Shown piece after piece: positions 41,615-50,818 of a DNA stretch of 64,000 nucleotides. Numbering within the stretch: the first letter of the stretch is position 1; each line of letters opens with the position of its first letter. Origin of the DNA: Halegenticoccus soli (GTDB taxonomy: Archaea > Halobacteriota > Halobacteria > Halobacteriales > Haloferacaceae); assembly GCF_002844195.1 (NCBI RefSeq), contig NZ_PEND01000008.1:1-64000 (forward strand). Direction: 5' to 3'. The notes below the pieces were generated by a model that was given only the letters and a program-made list of their open reading frames with translations, was not told the origin of the DNA and searched no databases. The translations under genes were made by a program, and so were the position numbers.

Positions 41615-42280
41615 ATGCTCGCTGAGGCGCTCCGGTACCCGGCGCGCGGAGACGACGCGGTCGAGACGCTGCTCGTCGGCGGCGGGTTGCACCTCCTCGC
41701 AGTCTTCGTCCCGTTCGTGCCGCTCGTGTTCGTCGCCGGGTACCTCGTCCGCGCGCTCGAACGCGCGGCGACCGGCGGACGGGGCGCGCTCCGCGGAGGG
41801 GCCGACCCGCCCGCCTTCCGCGACCTCCCGGCGCTCGCCCGCGACGGCGTCGCCGCCGTCGGGATCGGGGTCGCCTACCTCCTCGTACCGGCCGCGGCGC
41901 TCGCGGTGACCGTCGCGGGCCTGTCCTCGTTGACCGTCCCGGCCGGCGGGGGCGCGCGGACGGGAGTCGGCGTCCTCGTCGGCGGAACGGCGACGCTGTT
42001 CGTCGCGGTCGCGTTCGCGTACCTCCTGCCGGCGGCGCTCGCGAACTACGCCGTCCGCGGGCGCGTCCGGGCCGCGTTCGACGCGCGCGCGCTCCGACGG
42101 GCCGCGACGGACGCGGGTTACTTCGTCGCGTGGTGGACCGGCGTCGCCCTCGCCGCGGTCGCCGTCGCCGCGGCCGCGCCGCTCTCGGCGGTCGTCGTCG
42201 GGTTCTTCCTCGCGTTCTACGCGGAGGTGGCCGTCGTCGCCGTCTGGGGTCGGGGGTTCGCGTCGGCGGTCGGCGAGTAG
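41615..42280 (+). CDS. DUF4013 membrane protein, third of three
   Basis: 221 residues. It has DDAVETLLVGGGLHLLAVFVPFVPL, then ALRGGADPPAFRDLPALARDGVAAVG and four more helices, ending GFASAVGE. It is a divergent paralogue of the two genes before it with no tail domain, and it is translated from an ATG 33 bp after copy two ends. Three tandem copies suggest duplication and divergence. The charged loop is shorter than in copy one. Confidence 0.85.
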   Translation: MLAEALRYPARGDDAVETLLVGGGLHLLAVFVPFVPLVFVAGYLVRALERAATGGRGALRGGADPPAFRDLPALARDGVAAVGIGVAYLLVPAAALAVTVAGLSSLTVPAGGGARTGVGVLVGGTATLFVAVAFAYLLPAALANYAVRGRVRAAFDARALRRAATDAGYFVAWWTGVALAAVAVAAAAPLSAVVVGFFLAFYAEVAVVAVWGRGFASAVGE

Positions 42281-42674
42281 CGGAGGGAGCGGCGGGAGCA
42301 ACGCGCTCTGCGCCGCTTCCAGCGGCGCGGTCACCGAAGCCTGCGGCTTCTGACCCACTTCGTCGCCGTCGCGGCCATCGCCACGACGATCGCCAGCGTC
42401 AACCGCCTCGGAGTCAAGTGGTTCGAGACGCCGACGGCGTCTCGTCATCACGGAAGGCCCTCGGTCTTCCGAACGACCCCGAGGCTTGTCAGTGAACTTA
42501 TCTCGTCCCGAGAACGGGCGTCGGTGACGGGGCGTCGCGCTAACGTCGTTCCTCTGCCAGCCTCGGATACGCTCGATGGGGCGGTCCGCGAAGGCGATCG
42601 GGGCCGACGCAGGGAGCGCGACGGGCGGATCCGAGAAGGCAAGGGTTGTTACCTTCGCGGGCGACCGTCCGCGT
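42281..42674. other. Gene-free interval with four triloop hairpins
   Basis: Four strong stem-loops, each with a 3-nt loop, lie within 160 bp: 42311-42327 (7-bp stem), 42336-42350 (6-bp), 42425-42443 (8-bp) and 42452-42470 (8-bp with one G-T pair). The region between the second and third hairpins reads in one frame as GC3-rich sequence (LTHFVAVAAIATTIASVNRL) with no start codon, so part of it may be a decayed gene. No promoter-like box is clear. The right part carries the pelA promoter. Confidence 0.4.
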
Positions 42675-43742
42675 ATGCGAATCGTAAGCCGCGGTCGCGG
42701 CGAGGAGGGACGCGAGCGCCTGACGGTCGTCCCCGAGAACGTCGACGACCTCTGGCACCTCTCCTACGTGCTCGAACCGGGGGATCTCGTCTCGGGGGAC
42801 ACGACCCGGCGCATCCAGCGCAGCGACGACCAGATGCGCGACACCGGAGGCGAGCGCGAGCACATCAGCGCCACGATCGAGGTCGAGGACGTGGAGTTCG
42901 CCCGCTTCGCCAACCGCCTCCGCGTCGGCGGCGTCATCAGGTCGGCCTCGCGGGAGGACGTGCTCAACCAGCACCACACGCTGAACGTCGAAGAGCACAC
43001 CGAGATCACGATCGAAAAGCGGTTCAAGCCCGACCAGCTGGACCGCATCGAGGAGGCGGAGGAGGCGGCGGAGAACCCGGACGTGGCCATCGCGACGGTC
43101 GAGGAGGGCGAGGCGTACGTCCACACCGTCGCCCAGCACGGCGTCGAGGAGTACGTCTCGCTGACGCGGCCGACCGGGAAGGGCGAGTACGCCCGCCCCC
43201 GCGAGGAACTCTTCGCCGAGCTCGGCTCCGCGCTGTCGCACCTCGACGTCGCGGCCATCGTCCTCGCCGGGCCGGGGTTCACCAAGGAGGACGCGAAGGA
43301 CTACATCGAGGAGAACCACCCGGAGGTCGCAGAGAAGGTGACGACCGTCGACACGAGCGCCGTGGGCGGCCGCGGCGTCCACGAGGTGCTGAAGCGCGGC
43401 GCCTTAGAGGAGATCCAGGCGGAGACGCGCATCGCGCGGGAGGCGACGCTGATCGACGAGCTGATGGAGCGGATCGCCGCGGGCGCGAAGGCGGCCTACG
43501 GGATCGAGGAGGTGGCCGAGGCCGCCGAGTTCGGCGCGGTCGAGGAACTGCTGGTGCTGGACGAGCGACTGCGCGAGGAGCGGCAGGGCCGCGGCGACTG
43601 GGGGGTCGACGCGAACGAGGTCCTCGAGACGGTCGAGCAGAAGGGCGGCGAGATCACCGTCTTCTCCGCGGAGTTCGCCCCCGGCGAGCAGCTGAAGAAC
43701 CTCGGCGGGATCGCGGCGCTCCTGCGCTACCGGCTGCAGTAG
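42675..43742 (+). CDS. pelA: mRNA surveillance protein pelota
   Basis: 355 residues in three domains: an N-terminal Sm-like domain ([22 protein letters not shown] with TTRRIQ), then two eRF1-like domains with central [19 protein letters not shown] and C-terminal [29 protein letters not shown]. It rescues ribosomes stalled on mRNA with ABCE1. It lacks the GGQ motif, as expected. The ATG at 42675 is the start of the conserved MRIVSRGRG sequence. It follows rqcH and the DUF4013 genes on the same strand. Confidence 0.96.
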   Translation: MRIVSRGRGEEGRERLTVVPENVDDLWHLSYVLEPGDLVSGDTTRRIQRSDDQMRDTGGEREHISATIEVEDVEFARFANRLRVGGVIRSASREDVLNQHHTLNVEEHTEITIEKRFKPDQLDRIEEAEEAAENPDVAIATVEEGEAYVHTVAQHGVEEYVSLTRPTGKGEYARPREELFAELGSALSHLDVAAIVLAGPGFTKEDAKDYIEENHPEVAEKVTTVDTSAVGGRGVHEVLKRGALEEIQAETRIAREATLIDELMERIAAGAKAAYGIEEVAEAAEFGAVEELLVLDERLREERQGRGDWGVDANEVLETVEQKGGEITVFSAEFAPGEQLKNLGGIAALLRYRLQ

Positions 43743-43822
43743 GAGCGCTGAAATCGCGGCCCGACCACGAACCGCGTCCGCGTCGGGGTAATCGTTTACC
43801 GGTTCGGGTCCCGAGTTCCGGC

Positions 43823-44260
43823 GTGGCGCGCCGCTCGAACGACTCCGCGACCGCCCGCTTCGAGCGGCTGCTGGATCACGTTTTCTTCGCGGCCATGGAG
43901 GTGAGCGTGCTCGGGTTGCCGGCGCTGTACCTCCTGCTCTTCGCGCCGAACCCCGTCGAGGTGTCGCTCTCCGCGACGACGGCGCTGGCGGCGACGACGG
44001 TCGGCGTGGCGGTCTTCCGCGGCCGGTACGTCGACGTCGGGCGCTGGCCCTCGCCCGGCGATCCCGTCACGATGCCGATCCGATCGGCGTACTACGGCGG
44101 CGTGCTCGGCGTCGGATCGTTCCTCGGCGGGGCGGTCCAACTCACGACCGGGCTGTGGTGGCCCGGCGTCGTCCTCCCAGCGGTGCTCGCTCCGGGGCTG
44201 CTCGCGCCGTTTCCGCGGCTCCTGGCGCGGTTCCGATCGGCGGCGCTGCGGACGGTGTGA
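43823..44260 (+). CDS. Conserved haloarchaeal membrane protein (145 aa)
   Basis: 145 residues from a GTG, with four hydrophobic helices after a charged N-terminus (FERLLDHVFFAAMEVSVLGLPALYLLLF). A short loop has GRWPSPGDPVTMPIRSAYYGGVLGVG. I recall no name for this family. It lies 80 bp after pelA and ends 102 bp before the convergent ornithine cyclodeaminase homologue. Confidence 0.65.
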   Translation: MARRSNDSATARFERLLDHVFFAAMEVSVLGLPALYLLLFAPNPVEVSLSATTALAATTVGVAVFRGRYVDVGRWPSPGDPVTMPIRSAYYGGVLGVGSFLGGAVQLTTGLWWPGVVLPAVLAPGLLAPFPRLLARFRSAALRTV

Positions 44261-44362
44261 GCGACCTCGCCCGCGTCGACGTCGAACGCTCGAACGGTTC
44301 GGCTTTCGGGGATTCGCGGTACGGCGAGGGGAGCGCCGGCGGTGGGGTCGTCGGACGGCGGC

Positions 44363-45361
44363 CTACTCCCCGGTGAGCGCCTCGCTCGCCGGCGCGAAGT
44401 CGATCGTCCGCCCGAGCCCCGCCTCGCGGGCCTTCTCGTACAGCAGGTGCGCGGCCGCGACGGTTTCGATGCCGGTGCCGCCGCTGTCGAACACCGTGAT
44501 CTCCTCCTCGTCGGTTCGTCCCTCGATCTTCCCGGCGACGACCTCGCCGAGTTCGGCGTGGACGTGGTCCTCGCCGACGGCACCTTCCTCGATCGCGGCG
44601 ATGAGCGATCCGGCGTCGCGCGTCGCGCGGGCGCGGAGGTCGAGCACGTACGTCGACCGCTCGACGGTCGTCGCGTCGAGCTCCCGCTTGTCGGGGTGGT
44701 ACTGACCCATGGCCGTGACGTGCGTGCCGGGGTCGAGGAGGTCGCCGTCGAACACCGGCTCCGACGCCGTCGTCGCCGTGATCACGACGTCCGCGCCCTC
44801 GACCGCGGCGGCGCTGGAGGCGACGGCGGCGACGCTCGCGTCGAGGCGCTCGTTCATCTCGCCCGCGAACCGTTCGCGGTGCTCTTTCGTCGGCGAGTAC
44901 ACCCACGCGGTGTCGAGGTCGCGGACGGTCGCCGTCGCCCGGAGCTGTCCGCGCGCCTGCGCGCCGCTGCCGATCACGGCGACCGTCTCGGCGTCTTCGC
45001 GGGCGAGCGCGTCGACCCCGACGGCGCCGGCCGCGCCGGTCTTGAACGGGTTCATGCTCGCGCCATCGAGGAGGGCGAGCGGTTCGCCCGACTCCGCGTC
45101 GAAGAGCGGCGTCGCGAACCAGGCGTCCGCCGCGCCGAAGCCCGCCGCATAGGTGTACCCTCCCATCGCGCCCGTCTCGGGGAGGATCGCGGCGTAGGTG
45201 GTGAGCATCCCGCGGGGCTCGTCGTTGAGGAGCTTCGTCCGCGGTTCGGCGGGCGCGCCCTCGCCGCGCTGGCGGTACCCTTCGCGGACCGCCTCGACGT
45301 ACTCCGCCGGCGTGGCGAGTCCGGCGACGTCGTCGCTCGTCAGAAACAGCGTCTCCGTCAT
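44363..45361 (-). CDS. Ornithine cyclodeaminase/mu-crystallin family oxidoreductase
   Basis: 332 residues. The N-terminal part has TPAEYVEAVREGYRQ, the Arg/Lys region RTKLLND, and the Rossmann NAD-binding motif VAVIGSGAQARGQLRA. The C-terminal half has ITATTASEPVFD and AMGQYHPDKREL. Members include ornithine cyclodeaminase, alanine dehydrogenase and ketimine reductase, and the substrate cannot be decided here. It stands alone. Confidence 0.9.
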   Translation of the reverse strand: MTETLFLTSDDVAGLATPAEYVEAVREGYRQRGEGAPAEPRTKLLNDEPRGMLTTYAAILPETGAMGGYTYAAGFGAADAWFATPLFDAESGEPLALLDGASMNPFKTGAAGAVGVDALAREDAETVAVIGSGAQARGQLRATATVRDLDTAWVYSPTKEHRERFAGEMNERLDASVAAVASSAAAVEGADVVITATTASEPVFDGDLLDPGTHVTAMGQYHPDKRELDATTVERSTYVLDLRARATRDAGSLIAAIEEGAVGEDHVHAELGEVVAGKIEGRTDEEEITVFDSGGTGIETVAAAHLLYEKAREAGLGRTIDFAPASEALTGE

Positions 45362-45433
45362 GCGTCACAGCACGGAACCGAGAACCAAAACGGTGCGGGT
45401 CGCCGAAACGAAGGAAACGGAGCGACTGGTCGT

Positions 45434-45652
45434 TCAGTCCGCGTTGAAGCCCTTCGTCTTGGGCGACGTCGCGGGCGTCGAGGAGTCGACTGGACCGTTG
45501 ACGAAGAGGGCGTGGCCGATCACGAGCCCAGACACGCTCGCGGCCACGGGCACGGCCGTCGTCAACGGAAAGCCCACGACGCTGAGCATGGTGGTAATTC
45601 CGAGCAGCGCGAGTGGGATCAGGCCGAGCACGTAGTCGTAGTATCCAGTCAT
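45434..45652 (-). CDS. Small two-helix membrane protein (72 aa)
   Basis: 72 residues starting MTGYYDYVLGLIPLALLGIT. Two transmembrane helices with the VPVAASVSGLVIGHALFVNGP pair, then an acidic Thr/Lys tail. It resembles small haloarchaeal membrane proteins of unknown function. It is AT-rich upstream, with a TATA-like TTATATGG (minus strand, about 45680-45688). No partner gene adjacent. Confidence 0.7.
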   Translation of the reverse strand: MTGYYDYVLGLIPLALLGITTMLSVVGFPLTTAVPVAASVSGLVIGHALFVNGPVDSSTPATSPKTKGFNAD

Positions 45653-45868
45653 AATACAATACGTACTATGGACAGGAGCCATATAATTCTTTCCCATAGC
45701 CACCGCGTAGTTGTCAAACAACTTTTCTCGTAGGTACTCATAACTTATGGAGATACGCTGCCGCGCCGGGCGCGAAACCCCGCGAAACCGGCGGTTTACT
45801 CGCGGAGGGGGGCCGTCGCTTGAGTTGGCCGCTCGCCGGCGGGGCGGACGGGCGATCCGAAGTGGCCG

Positions 45869-46798
45869 CTACGCGAGCAAGCGGTCGGCCGCCCGGACTC
45901 CGGGGCGGCCGAACAGCGACGCGAGACACTCGAACAGGTAGTAGGGTCGGTTGTCCGGAGTGTAGTACGCGGCCCGCGCGAAGGCGAGCACCGCCTTCGA
46001 CGACCATCCTCGCTCTTCGAGGTGTTTTCTCGCCGCCTGGACGTGGGTCTCTCTCACCGCCAGTCGACGGACCCGCGGCGGGAACGTCCGATACAGGTCG
46101 TCGTAGGTGTCGATCACCTCCTCGCGGCCCTCGATGTAGGCCCACGACCGCGAGAGGGAGGTGTCGGTCCTGCCCCGCCGGACAAGCGGTTCGTCGACGA
46201 AGTCGAACCGGGTGCTGAGCGCGAGTTCGATCTTCATACCCGTGTCGTCCGCGCCGTGACGGTGCTTCAGCGGGAGCAGGTCGTCGACGACCGCGCGGTC
46301 GACGAGCATCGTCGAGGGGATGCAGGGGAACGTTCTCATCTCCAGGGCCCGCCGCAGCACGTTGCCGCGGACCGCGGGGTTGGGACGCACCTCCCCGCGC
46401 TCCTCGTCGACCATCCCGCAGTAGACGACGCCGACCGGCGGTTCGAGGAGCGGAATCTGCGTTTCGAACTTGGTCGCTTCGAGCCGGTCGTCGTCGTCGA
46501 GGAACTGGACGTACCGCCCGGTGGCCCGCTCGGCCCCGACGCTTCTGGCGGCCTGGGGACCCTCGTCACGTTCGAGTGAGACGTACGCGACGCCCTCGAA
46601 CGTGTCACCCCACTCGTCGGCGAACGCCTCGACGACCGGGCGCGCGTGCGCCCCCGCCGCGCTGTCGACGACGATCACCTCGATCGGTCGGTGCGTCTGG
46701 GCGGCGACGCTCTCTAAGGCCTCCCGCAGGCGGTCGTTTCGGTAGTACGTCGGAACGACGACCGAGACGGTGGCGTTCGGGTTACCGCCCGTGATCAC
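45869..46798 (-). CDS. Family 2 glycosyltransferase, tandem copy A
   Basis: 309 residues. The GT-A domain has ATVSVVVPTYYRNDRLREAL, EVIVVDSAAG, the DxD motif YVQFLDDDDRLEATKF and GADDTGMKIELAL near the catalytic region. The C-terminal 60 residues are a basic helical region ending CLASLFGRPGVRAADRLLA. It starts at a GTG with GGAGGTG (minus strand, 46804-46810) 5 nt upstream. It is a paralogue of the next gene (46942-47871), identical in length, and probably follows it in one transcript (143 bp apart). The donor sugar is unknown. Confidence 0.9.
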   Translation of the reverse strand: MITGGNPNATVSVVVPTYYRNDRLREALESVAAQTHRPIEVIVVDSAAGAHARPVVEAFADEWGDTFEGVAYVSLERDEGPQAARSVGAERATGRYVQFLDDDDRLEATKFETQIPLLEPPVGVVYCGMVDEERGEVRPNPAVRGNVLRRALEMRTFPCIPSTMLVDRAVVDDLLPLKHRHGADDTGMKIELALSTRFDFVDEPLVRRGRTDTSLSRSWAYIEGREEVIDTYDDLYRTFPPRVRRLAVRETHVQAARKHLEERGWSSKAVLAFARAAYYTPDNRPYYLFECLASLFGRPGVRAADRLLA

Positions 46799-46803
46799 GA
46801 GTA

Positions 46804-46810
46804 CACCTCC
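46804..46810 (-). promoter_or_regulatory. Shine-Dalgarno site that decides a GTG start
   Basis: GGAGGTG on the minus strand, 5 nt upstream of the GTG at 46798. No ATG in the reading frame lies close, so this site fixes the start of glycosyltransferase copy A. Confidence 0.55.
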
Positions 46811-46941
46811 ATGTGAGTTTGTACGCGCGGTTCGAAGATAGCCGCCGCGGCAGTCGCGGCGCGGAGACGGGTGCGCCGGGCGCGGCGGTCGCAGCACGGA
46901 GGCGGTGCGGCGACCGCCGTACCCGCGGCGACCCGCGCGAC

Positions 46942-47871
46942 TCACGAAAAGACGGCGTCGGCCGCCCGGAGCCCCGGACGGCCGAACAGCGACGCGAGGC
47001 ACTCGCGGACGTAGTAAGGCCGGTTCTCCGGCGTGTGGTACGCCGCGCGGGCGAACGACAGGACGGCCGACGGCGACCAGACCGCCTCCTCCAGGCGCTT
47101 TTTCCCCTCCCGGTAGTGAGTCTGCCTCGTCGCCGTCGCCCGGACCCCGGGCGGGAAGGACCGATACAGCTCCCGGTACGTCCGAAGGAGCCGCTTTCGC
47201 CCCTCGATGTGCGCCCAGGACTTCGAGAGCGCGCCGCCCGGCTTTCCGCGGTCGACGAGCGGTTCGTCGACGTAGTCGAAGCGGGTCCGCATCGCCAGTT
47301 CGATCTTCATGCCCGTGTCGTCCGCGCCGTGGCGGTGTCTCAGCGGGAGCAGATCGTCGATCACCGCGCGGTCGACGAGCATCGTCGAGGGGATGCAGGG
47401 AAACGTGTTCATCTCCAGGGCGCGCTTCAACACGTGCCCGCTGACCTCCGGATCGGGTCGGATCTCCCCGAGTTCCTCGTCGGCGATCCCGCAGTAGACG
47501 ACGCCGACCGGCGGTTCGATCCTCGGCACCTGCTCGCGCAGCTTCGTCGGCCGGAGCCGGTCGTCGTCGTCGAGGAACTGGACGTACCGTCCGCTCGCCC
47601 GCTCGACCCCGACGCTTCTGGCGGCCTGGGGACCCTCGTCGCGCTCCTGGGCGACGTACGCGACGTCCTCGATCGGGCCGTCGGCTCCGAGAGCCTCCGC
47701 GAACGCCTCGACGACCGGGCGCGCGTGCGCCTCGCCGGAGCCGTCCACGACGACGACCTCGATCGGGCGGTACCGCTGTGCGCGGACGCTCTCCAGGGCC
47801 TCGCGGAGACGCCCGTTTCGGTAGTACGTCGGAACGACGACCGAGACGGTCCCCCCGGAACCGTCGGTCAC
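46942..47871 (-). CDS. Family 2 glycosyltransferase, tandem copy B
   Basis: 309 residues, a paralogue of copy A throughout. Shared blocks include VSVVVPTYYRNGRLREALES, FLDDDDRLRPTK, VVYCGIADEE, MNTFPCIPSTMLVDRAVIDDLLPL and CLASLFGRPGLRAADAVFS. The start is the GTG at 47871 (MTDGSGGTVSVVVP). It is first in the pair, so copy A likely arose from it or a common ancestor by tandem duplication. Divergent from the sulfatase-type gene at 48088. Confidence 0.9.
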   Translation of the reverse strand: MTDGSGGTVSVVVPTYYRNGRLREALESVRAQRYRPIEVVVVDGSGEAHARPVVEAFAEALGADGPIEDVAYVAQERDEGPQAARSVGVERASGRYVQFLDDDDRLRPTKLREQVPRIEPPVGVVYCGIADEELGEIRPDPEVSGHVLKRALEMNTFPCIPSTMLVDRAVIDDLLPLRHRHGADDTGMKIELAMRTRFDYVDEPLVDRGKPGGALSKSWAHIEGRKRLLRTYRELYRSFPPGVRATATRQTHYREGKKRLEEAVWSPSAVLSFARAAYHTPENRPYYVRECLASLFGRPGLRAADAVFS

Positions 47872-48055
47872 GTCGACACCTCGATGCCGCGTTGCGTGTC
47901 CGTGTTCATCGTGGCCTCCCGTGCGGATCTGCCGGCGGTCCTCGTCGCTTCGGCGACGTCCCCTCCACTCTCGAGCGCCCCTAGCGGGAACGATCGGGAA
48001 AACCGCCACGGCCGTTCGCCGCCGGGGGACTTGAGGTTGATATGCCAGCCCGCAC

Positions 48056-48066
48056 GCGTATACTAC
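48056..48066 (+). promoter_or_regulatory. TATA-like box for the plus-strand glycan operon
   Basis: CGCGTATACTA lies about 26 bp upstream of the GTG at 48088, consistent with a leaderless start for the sulfatase-like gene. A second ATG in another frame (48042) is upstream of the box and unlikely to be used. Confidence 0.45.
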
Positions 48067-48087
48067 TACTTCTCGTACCGCGCTACC

Positions 48088-49599
48088 GTGTTCGAAGCGG
48101 TGGCTCGCGCCGCCGGGCGGGCCCCGGACGCGCTCGCCCGACGCGCCGAGGAGTCCTGCGCGCCGATCGTCGATCGGTTCCGGGAGCGGCGCGCCGACGC
48201 GCGGTTCCGCAACCGGTCCCGCCCCCGGACGACCCCCGCGGCGGACGCGCCGCGGCACGTCGTCCTCGTCGTCGTCGACGCCCTCCGCGCCGACGCCGTC
48301 GCGCCGGAGCGCGCGCCGTTTCTCGACTCGCTGTCCGGGACGGACGCCGTCGCCCCGTCGACGTGGACGTTCCCGTCGGTGACGTCGCTCGCGACCGGGC
48401 GGTACCCGCACGCCCACGGGGCGATGCGGCGGACGGACGGGTTCGACGACGCCGTCCTCGACGTGACGCCGCTGCCGCCGAGAGCGGCCCCCGAAGCGTG
48501 GACGCTCCCGGAGGCGCTTTCGAGCGCCGGCTACGAGACGCGCGGGAGCTTCGGGATGCTCGTTCCCTTCCTCGCGCTGGCGGGGCGGTTCGAGGCGCAC
48601 GACCTCCGCGAGGGAGCCGACGCGGGGACGCTCCTTGCGTCGCACCGCGAGTGGCTCACAGACCGGCTCGACCGCCGGACGTTCTCGTACATCCACCTCA
48701 GCGACCTCCACGAGCCGGTCGATCCGCCCGCGCCGTACTGGCGCGAACACGGCGTCGACCCGTCGATCCCCGGAATCCGGACGTGGCGCTACGAGAACGT
48801 CTGTCACGACAGCCCGACCGTCGAGCGGTACCGGACGCACCGACGGGAGCTGTACCGCGCCGCGGTCGAGTACGTGGACAACCGGCTCGAATCGCACCTC
48901 CGACGGCTCCGCGACCTCCTCGGCGACGACGCGCTCGTGTTCGTGGCGGGCGACCACGGCGAGGGGTTCTGGGAGCGCGCGGCGTTCGGCGCGGAGCACT
49001 TCGCCGACCCCCGCCCCGCCTACTGCGTCGGCCACGGCGGCGCGCCCTACGAGGCGATCGCGCGGGTCCCGCTCCTGTGGGACGGGGACGGGGACGGGGC
49101 TGAGGGCCTGCGGAACGGGATCGGCGACCGCGACGATCCGAACGATCGGGACGGTCACGGCGGTCCGGACGGCCCTGCCGGTCACGACGGCCCGGTTTCG
49201 CTCGTCGACGTCGCGCCGACAGTCGCCGACGCGGTCGGCCTCCCGACGCCGGAGCCGGCGGACGGGGTGTCGCTCTTAGGCGGCTCGCCGCGCGAGAGGC
49301 GCGAGGACGACGGCGGCCCGCCGGCCGGTCGACCCGTCCTCGTCGAGGGGGCCCGCTACGGCTACGAGAAGAAGGCGGCGTACGGCGGCGGGTGGAAGCT
49401 GATCGTCTCCCGCGGCGACGGGGTCGAACGCTGGTTCTCGCTCCCCGACGAGGAGCCGGGGGAGCCGCCGGAGGCCGTCAGGGAATCGCTGCTCGAACGC
49501 GTGCCGCCGTGGCCGGAGCGGGGCGATGCGGCCGGAACCGCACGGACGGCGGTCTCCGGCGGCGTCGAGCGGCGGCTCGACCGACTCGGATACGTCTGA
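48088..49599 (+). CDS. Alkaline-phosphatase-superfamily 'sulfatase' 1 of the glycan cluster
   Basis: 503 residues in the AlkP fold. The first metal ligand Asp64 sits in LVVVDALRADA, the nucleophile region reads STWTFPSVTSLATGRYP, and the second metal site is VAGDHGEGFWE with a nearby CVGHGG. Where sulfatases have Cys or Ser (C/S-x-P-S-R), here it is Thr94 with no Arg, so it lacks the formylglycine site. Thr-nucleophile relatives act as phospho- or phosphoglycerol/ethanolamine transferases or phosphodiesterases. The C-terminus is RLDRLGYV. The start is a leaderless GTG. It begins an operon, with a glycosyltransferase starting 7 nt later. Confidence 0.85.
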   Translation: MFEAVARAAGRAPDALARRAEESCAPIVDRFRERRADARFRNRSRPRTTPAADAPRHVVLVVVDALRADAVAPERAPFLDSLSGTDAVAPSTWTFPSVTSLATGRYPHAHGAMRRTDGFDDAVLDVTPLPPRAAPEAWTLPEALSSAGYETRGSFGMLVPFLALAGRFEAHDLREGADAGTLLASHREWLTDRLDRRTFSYIHLSDLHEPVDPPAPYWREHGVDPSIPGIRTWRYENVCHDSPTVERYRTHRRELYRAAVEYVDNRLESHLRRLRDLLGDDALVFVAGDHGEGFWERAAFGAEHFADPRPAYCVGHGGAPYEAIARVPLLWDGDGDGAEGLRNGIGDRDDPNDRDGHGGPDGPAGHDGPVSLVDVAPTVADAVGLPTPEPADGVSLLGGSPRERREDDGGPPAGRPVLVEGARYGYEKKAAYGGGWKLIVSRGDGVERWFSLPDEEPGEPPEAVRESLLERVPPWPERGDAAGTARTAVSGGVERRLDRLGYV

Positions 49600-49606
49600 A
49601 CCACCC

Positions 49607-50773
49607 ATGGCACGAATCGGCGTCGCGCACGCGGACCTGATGGCAAAAGGCGGCGGGGAGGGCGTCTGCATGAACGTCCTGGAGGCGCTGCAGGACGAGC
49701 ACGACCTCGTCCTCCTGACCCTCTTCGACCCGGACATCGCGGAGCTGAACCGGTACTTCGAGACGGACGTGCGCGACCTCCCGGTCCGCCGCCCGCCGCT
49801 CGTCGACGCGCTGCTCGACCGGGTCGACGATCCGCTGTACAACCTGCGGAACGCGCTCCTCAATCGATTCGTCGAGCGGGAGCGCGACGGGTTCGACCTG
49901 GTCTTCGGCACCGACAACGAACTCAGCGTCTCGGGACCGACGATCCAGTACATCCACACCCCTCGATTCGCCCGGCTCGTCGTCTCGAAGCGCGTCGGCG
50001 AGGACAGCTTCGTCGATCACCTCTACGACCGGCTGAGCTACCGGTTCGGGCGATACGACGCCGACGAGGTCCGGTCGAGCGTCCTGCTCACGAACGCCGA
50101 GTGGATGGCCGGCGTCGTCCAGGACGCCTACGGCGTTCGGCCGACGGTCGTCCACCCGCCCGTGGACACGCGGGGGTTCGAAGACCGACCCTGGGGGGAG
50201 CGCGAACCGGGGTTCGTCACTCTCGGCCGGCTCGCGCGCTACAAGAACGTCGAGGCGAACGTCGAGATCGTCGATCGCGTCAGGGAGCGCGGCCACGACG
50301 TACACCTCCACGTGGTGGGGCCCTCGTACGACGAGGCGTACCGGGCGGAACTCGAATCGCTGGCGGCAGACCGCGAATACGTCTCGCTCGACGGCGAACT
50401 CCCCCGCCGGGAGCTCGTGGAGACCGTCTGTTCGCACCGCTACGGCCTGCACGGCAAGCGCCACGAGCACTTCGGGATGGCGGTCGGCGAACTCGTCGCG
50501 GGCGGGACGGTCCCGTTCGTCCCCGACAACGGCGGCCAGCGCGAGATCGTCGGCCGCCGGGACGAACTCGTCTACGACACGGTCCCCGAGGCGGTTGAGA
50601 AGATCGACGCGGCGCTCTCGCGGCCGGACGGCGGGGAGGGGCTCCGCGCCGACCCGGAGAGCGTCGAGCGGCGGTTCGGCCGCGGCCGGTTCCACGCGGA
50701 GATCCGCGAGGTCGTGGCCCGGACCCTCGACGGCCGGGACGAGGGGCTCGCCGCTACCGATCAACGCGTCTGA
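49607..50773 (+). CDS. GT-B (GT4-like) glycosyltransferase
   Basis: 388 residues. The N-terminal acceptor domain begins ARIGVAHADLMAKGGGEGVCMNVLEAL. The C-terminal domain has GFVTLGRLARYKNVEANVEIVDRV and LHVVGPSYDE, then HGKRHEHFGMAVGELVAGG with the GT4 E-x7-E catalytic pattern. It transfers a sugar from a nucleotide donor with retention. It comes 7 nt after the AlkP-type gene, and an oxidoreductase gene follows 45 nt later. Confidence 0.88.
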   Translation: MARIGVAHADLMAKGGGEGVCMNVLEALQDEHDLVLLTLFDPDIAELNRYFETDVRDLPVRRPPLVDALLDRVDDPLYNLRNALLNRFVERERDGFDLVFGTDNELSVSGPTIQYIHTPRFARLVVSKRVGEDSFVDHLYDRLSYRFGRYDADEVRSSVLLTNAEWMAGVVQDAYGVRPTVVHPPVDTRGFEDRPWGEREPGFVTLGRLARYKNVEANVEIVDRVRERGHDVHLHVVGPSYDEAYRAELESLAADREYVSLDGELPRRELVETVCSHRYGLHGKRHEHFGMAVGELVAGGTVPFVPDNGGQREIVGRRDELVYDTVPEAVEKIDAALSRPDGGEGLRADPESVERRFGRGRFHAEIREVVARTLDGRDEGLAATDQRV

Positions 50774-50818
50774 GAGTGGCCGCCACTCCTATTTTCGACA
50801 CCGTGGACCCACTATCCG

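Noticed and set aside
48042-48110. ATG start MPARTRILLLLV near the first AlkP-type gene
   Set aside because: The frame does not join the AlkP-type domain, and the TATA-like box lies downstream of this ATG.
46942-49185. One very long minus-strand frame covering glycosyltransferase copy B and beyond
   Set aside because: Only 46942-47871 has glycosyltransferase motifs; the rest is antisense to the AlkP-type gene.
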